A stretch of 17,739 nucleotides of DNA from Verrucomicrobiaceae bacterium (GTDB lineage Bacteria; Verrucomicrobiota; Verrucomicrobiae; Verrucomicrobiales; Akkermansiaceae), in contig CANBTO010000033.1 of assembly GCA_947372405.1 (NCBI GenBank), positions 1-17,739 of the forward strand, in the 5' to 3' direction. The position numbers and the translations under genes were made by a program. The notes under the pieces are model-generated. The model searched no databases. It was not told the origin of the DNA and saw only the letters and a program-made list of their open reading frames with translations. Below are positions 14,075 to 17,739 of this stretch, one piece after another; the first letter of the stretch is position 1; each line of letters opens with the position of its first letter.

Positions 14075-17000
14075 ATGACCATTCCCCGACTGCTTTTTGG
14101 AAGCGCCCTGTCCCTGGGCCTCTGCCTTTCCGCCCACGCCGCCAAGGAGCCGGTGGACGCACCGAAACCGACGTCCCGCACCGAGCGTGTGATCGAGGGC
14201 TGGACCATCCGCATCGACGACCGCCTGCTGAGCCCGGAGCACAAGGAGCTGGGCGCACAGATTCTCAAGAACCTGGAGGCCCGGTTGTTTGACATCAAGG
14301 CGGTGGTCCGTCCGCATTGCCTCGCGGAGCTCCAGAAAGTCCGGATCGTCCTGGACATGAGCCACGGCAAGCTGGTGCCGATGCAGTATCACTCGGAGCC
14401 TGAGTGGCTGAAGGAGAACGGTTACTCGGTGGATCTCGCGCAGTGCGTCCACATTCCGGTGGCCGAGGAGTTGCTGGACGAGCGCCAGATCAACGTGCAG
14501 CCGTGGTGCGTGCTTCACGAACTGGCGCACGCCTACCACGACCAGGTGCTCGGTTTCGACGAGGCGCGGATTCGGGACGTTTACAAGAGCTACAAGGAAA
14601 GCGGCCATGGCAACAATGCACTGCTGATCACCGGCGAGCGCGTCCGCCACTACGGGCTCACGGACCACAAGGAGTTCTTTGCGGAGATGACGGAGTCGTA
14701 TTTCGGCACCAATGATTTCTTTCCGTTCAACCGGGCGGAGCTGATGACCGCGGAGCCGGCGATTTACGAGCTGATGAAGACCATCTGGGGACCGCTGAAG
14801 TCGGAGGAGAAACCATCGACCACGAAAGCCCCGGCACTACCACCCGGTGCGGCATCGACGACGATGTGGTATGCGCAACCCGCGAGCAGGTGGGTGGAGG
14901 CGCTCCCGGTCGGAAACGGTCGTCTCGGCGCGATGGTTTTCGGTGCGACGGCGAACGAGCGCATCAACCTCAACGAGCAGACTATCTGGACCGGCGGCCC
15001 CTATGATCCCACGCACCCGGTCGCGCCGGAGTCGCTGAAGGAAATCCGGCGTCTGGTTTTCGAAGGAAAATACATGGAGGCGGAGGCTTTGTTCAACAAG
15101 ACCATGCTCGGAAACCCGGCCGGGCAGATGAAATATCAACCGCTCGGTGATCTGTTGTTGGAGTTCCCCGGCCACGACAAGGCGACCGGATACCGCCGCG
15201 ATCTGGATCTCGCACAAGCGGTGGCAGGCGTGACCTATCAGGTCGGCGGCGTGACTTTCAAACGCGAGGTGTTTTCCAGCGCGCCGGACCAGGTGATCGT
15301 GGTCCGCATTTCGGCGGACAAGCCGGGCGCGATCCACATGAAGGCGAAACTGGCGGGCATCCCTAACACCAAGACACCCGGCGACGAGCAGTTCGCCACG
15401 GAAGTCACACCGAACGGCGAGTTGGTGCTGACCGGGAAAACCAGCACCGACCAAGGCGTTTCGGGCCGTGTCAAGTATGAGGGCCGCGTCAAGGTTTACT
15501 TCGAGGGCGGCAAAAAGTTCGCCGGTAAAGATGCCGTCACCATCGAAGGAGCGGATTCGGTGACGCTGGTGATCGCGGCGGCCACCAACTTCAAGCGCTA
15601 CGACGACATCACTGCCGATCCGGCGGCGCGGGTGGCGTTATACTTCACCCATTTGTGCGACATGCCGTTTGAAAAACTTCGCGAACACCACGTGGCCGAT
15701 CACAAGAAGTTCTTCGGTCGCGTCAGCTTGAACCTTCCCCAGACCGAAGTCTCTTCATTGCCGACCGATCTCCGCCTGAAGGACCACGTTCCCGCCAAGG
15801 ATCCACAACTTGCCGCGCTGATGTTCCAATACGGCCGCTATCTTTTGTTAGGCAGCAGCCGTCCGGGTTGCCAACCGGCGAACCTTCAAGGCATCTGGAA
15901 CGAGGACATGAATCCGTGGTGGGAATCCAAGTTCACCACCAACATCAACACGGAGATGAACTACTGGCCCGCCGAGGTCGCGGCGATGCCGGAAACCATC
16001 GAGCCGCTTGTTAGAATGATCAAGGAACTCTCCGAAACCGGCACCAAGGTGGCCAAAGTCCACTACGGCGCGAGCGGCTGGGTTTTCCATCAGAACACGG
16101 ACCAATGGCGTCACGCGGCACCGATGGACGGAGCACCATGGGGCACCTTCAGCGTCGGTGGCGCGTGGCTCTGCACCCACTTGTGGGAGCACTACCTCTA
16201 CACCGGCGACAAGGAGTTTCTCAAGGACGTGCAGCCGCTGTTCAAGGGAGCCTCGCAGTTTTTCCTCGAAACTCTGATGGAGGAACCGAAACACCAATGG
16301 CTGGTGACCAACCCATCCGGATCGCCGGAAAACTTCCCGGCTTATCCCGGCAACGGACCGTATCATTCGAAGGAAATGGATTTCGACATGCCGGGCACTA
16401 CGATCTGCGCCGGCTCCACCATCGACATGGGCATCCTGCGCGAACTGTTCGAGGCCACCATCGAAAGCGGCAAGATCCTCGGCGTGGACGAGGAGTTTGG
16501 ACACAAGGTGGAGGCGGCACGCAAGCGCCTCGCTCCAATGCAGATCGGCAAGCGCGGCCAGATCCAGGAATGGCTCGAAGATTGGGACGAACTCGAAGAG
16601 CAACACCGCCACATCTCGCATCTCTTTGGTTTGTTCCCCGGACACGAAATCACTCCCGCTTCAACGCCGAAGTTGGCCGAGGCGGCGAAAGTCTCCCTTA
16701 ATGAGCGCGGTGACAAAGGCACCGGTTTCGGCATGGCATGGAAAGCGGCCTGCTGGGCGCGGCTTTTCGACGGCGACCACGCCTTGCGCTGCTTGGATCG
16801 CCAGATCGCGCTGCAAACGAATCCGAACCTGTTCTCGAAATGTTTCCGCGCCGCGCAGGTGGATGGCAGCCACGGAGCCACCGCGGCCATCGCCGAGATG
16901 CTGATGCAGTCGGGCAACGGCGAGATCCACCTGCTGCCGGCCCTGCCGAAGGATTGGCCGAGCGGTTCCGTCAGCGGACTGCGGGCGCGTGGCGGGTATG

Positions 17001-17146
17001 TCGTGGACATCGATTGGAATGATGGCAAACTCACCAAGGCGGTCGTTCACTCGCTCTCCGGCGAGCCTGTGAAAGTCCGCTATCAAAAAACCGTCCGCGA
17101 GGCGAAAGCCGCCAAGGGCGAATCCTTCAACTGGAACAGCAACTGA
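14075..17146 (+). CDS. Exported lethal-factor-like metallopeptidase fused to GH95 alpha-L-fucosidase
   Basis: The 1023-residue protein has a signal peptide (LLFGSALSLGLCLSAHA). Residues about 35-245 form a zincin domain: HELAH (His148, Glu149, His152), then Tyr193 and Glu200 in YGLTDHKEFFAE. These match the spacing of Tyr728 and Glu735 of anthrax lethal factor (YGRTNEAEFFAE), so this is an ATLF/M34-like domain. A Lys/Pro/Ala linker (about 243-262) leads to a full GH95 domain (about 264-1015): WVEALPVGNGRLGAMVFG, NLNEQTIWTGG, GCQPANLQGIWNEDMNPWWE, then Asn623/Asn625 (TTNINTEMNYWPAE), Glu752 (PSGSPEN) and Asp930 (QVDGSHGATAAIAEML). These correspond to Asn421, Asn423, Glu566 and Asp766 of Bifidobacterium AfcA. 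GH95 enzymes remove alpha-1,2-fucose or alpha-L-galactose from glycans. Both active sites look intact. Confidence 0.93.
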   Translation: MTIPRLLFGSALSLGLCLSAHAAKEPVDAPKPTSRTERVIEGWTIRIDDRLLSPEHKELGAQILKNLEARLFDIKAVVRPHCLAELQKVRIVLDMSHGKLVPMQYHSEPEWLKENGYSVDLAQCVHIPVAEELLDERQINVQPWCVLHELAHAYHDQVLGFDEARIRDVYKSYKESGHGNNALLITGERVRHYGLTDHKEFFAEMTESYFGTNDFFPFNRAELMTAEPAIYELMKTIWGPLKSEEKPSTTKAPALPPGAASTTMWYAQPASRWVEALPVGNGRLGAMVFGATANERINLNEQTIWTGGPYDPTHPVAPESLKEIRRLVFEGKYMEAEALFNKTMLGNPAGQMKYQPLGDLLLEFPGHDKATGYRRDLDLAQAVAGVTYQVGGVTFKREVFSSAPDQVIVVRISADKPGAIHMKAKLAGIPNTKTPGDEQFATEVTPNGELVLTGKTSTDQGVSGRVKYEGRVKVYFEGGKKFAGKDAVTIEGADSVTLVIAAATNFKRYDDITADPAARVALYFTHLCDMPFEKLREHHVADHKKFFGRVSLNLPQTEVSSLPTDLRLKDHVPAKDPQLAALMFQYGRYLLLGSSRPGCQPANLQGIWNEDMNPWWESKFTTNINTEMNYWPAEVAAMPETIEPLVRMIKELSETGTKVAKVHYGASGWVFHQNTDQWRHAAPMDGAPWGTFSVGGAWLCTHLWEHYLYTGDKEFLKDVQPLFKGASQFFLETLMEEPKHQWLVTNPSGSPENFPAYPGNGPYHSKEMDFDMPGTTICAGSTIDMGILRELFEATIESGKILGVDEEFGHKVEAARKRLAPMQIGKRGQIQEWLEDWDELEEQHRHISHLFGLFPGHEITPASTPKLAEAAKVSLNERGDKGTGFGMAWKAACWARLFDGDHALRCLDRQIALQTNPNLFSKCFRAAQVDGSHGATAAIAEMLMQSGNGEIHLLPALPKDWPSGSVSGLRARGGYVVDIDWNDGKLTKAVVHSLSGEPVKVRYQKTVREAKAAKGESFNWNSN

Positions 17147-17155
17147 TAGAATCCC

Positions 17156-17739
17156 ATGATCGTAAGCATTTTCAACGACGTCATCGGTCCCGTGATGCGC
17201 GGACCATCGAGTTCCCATTGCGCCGCCGCATTGAGGATCGGCCGTCTGGCCCGTGAACTGATGGATAGCGAATTCACCGATGTGTTGGTGGAGTTCGACC
17301 GCAACGGCTCGCTGCCGACCACCCACGACACCCAGGGCTCGGACATGGGATTGTTCGGCGGCCTGATGGGCTGGGACGCGGCGGACGCACGCCTTCCCGG
17401 TTCGTTTCAAACCCTGCGCGAAACGGGAGTCCGCATCGCCATCGAAACCGTGGATGCCGGAGACCCCCATCCCAACACTTACCGGCTGACGCTGCGCGGC
17501 GATCGCGAAACCCATACGCTGCACGCGATTTCGACGGGCGGCGGGATGATGGAGGTCATCGAACTCGATGGCTTCGGCGTTTCGATGTTCGGCGATTGTT
17601 TCGAGACTTTGCTGTGGGTGGACGGCACGGGTGAAGAGGTCGTGAAGGCGCTGGAAGCCGGGTTTGAAGCGGATGAAATCTTCCTGCACGAAGTGGAAAG
17701 CCGGCAGCTCGTCGAGGTGAAGGCTCCATCATTCGTTGG
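17156..17739 (+). CDS. L-serine dehydratase, 5' part
   Basis: The gene starts at ATG 17156, 9 bp after the fucosidase stop, and runs off the window after 194 codons. MIVSIFNDVIGPVMRGPSSSHCAAALRIGRL is the diagnostic N-terminus of the iron-sulfur L-serine ammonia-lyase beta domain (SdaAB or single-chain SdaA), which deaminates serine to pyruvate in the cytoplasm. The later STGGGMMEVIELDGF matches the beta-barrel/ACT-linked part of the family. SHCAAA stands where SHTAGA is more usual. The alpha domain with the cluster cysteines would be downstream. Its closeness to the fucosidase gene suggests cotranscription, though a metabolic link is not obvious. Confidence 0.9.
   Translation, partial: MIVSIFNDVIGPVMRGPSSSHCAAALRIGRLARELMDSEFTDVLVEFDRNGSLPTTHDTQGSDMGLFGGLMGWDAADARLPGSFQTLRETGVRIAIETVDAGDPHPNTYRLTLRGDRETHTLHAISTGGGMMEVIELDGFGVSMFGDCFETLLWVDGTGEEVVKALEAGFEADEIFLHEVESRQLVEVKAPSFV

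Noticed and set aside
13845..14078. 77-codon + strand frame overlapping the small membrane protein and the fusion gene start
   Set aside because: It begins inside another gene, has no recognisable domain or Shine-Dalgarno site, and overlaps the next start; possible but unsupported.
16661..17689. Antisense open frame (342 codons) across the GH95 end and the serine dehydratase start
   Set aside because: It lies opposite two genes with clear family motifs and resembles an antisense shadow.

Overview
The window looks like chromosomal DNA from a Verrucomicrobiota bacterium, probably a relative of Luteolibacter or another Verrucomicrobiaceae/Akkermansiaceae member. This is inferred from the high GC content, the secreted sulfatase, the GH95 fucosidase, a Tat-exported xylose-isomerase-like barrel protein, the weak or missing Shine-Dalgarno sites, and several small palindromic intergenic repeats. 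No rRNA, tRNA, CRISPR array, insertion sequence or phage gene was seen.

Layout. (1) 1-1811 (+): the 3' part of a large repeat-bearing TPR protein, closed by a strong terminator. (2) 1881-6330 (-): reading right to left, a PTS EIIA protein translationally coupled to a ClC chloride transporter with CBS domains, then lgt, then a repeat-bearing gap, then a Tat-exported sugar isomerase/epimerase-like protein. (3) 6367-9041 (+): a small helical protein of unknown function, an EboB-like TatD hydrolase and an exported sulfatase. (4) 9042-9391: a gap with a GACAGAAT repeat cluster. (5) 9392-12411 (-): a HIT protein, a YdjM-like membrane protein, a DUF1287 protein and uronate isomerase. (6) 12436-13918: an atypical stretch with a REP-like palindrome, no convincing gene in its first 600 bases, then two AT-richer small membrane-anchored proteins of unknown function. 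(7) 14075-17739 (+): a 1023-residue exported protein that joins a lethal-factor-like zinc peptidase domain to a GH95 alpha-L-fucosidase, followed by the 5' part of an L-serine dehydratase gene.

The carbohydrate theme (sulfatase, fucosidase, uronate isomerase, sugar isomerase-like protein) fits an organism that degrades sulfated, fucose- and uronate-containing polysaccharides. The genes are scattered rather than arranged as one utilisation locus, and no SusC/D pair is present. The most unusual items are the peptidase-fucosidase fusion, the EIIA-ClC coupling with a channel-like residue at the ClC proton-glutamate position, a recurrent 7-mer CTGTTAG that accounts for nearly all the TTA leucine codons I could find, and three distinct families of small inverted repeats.
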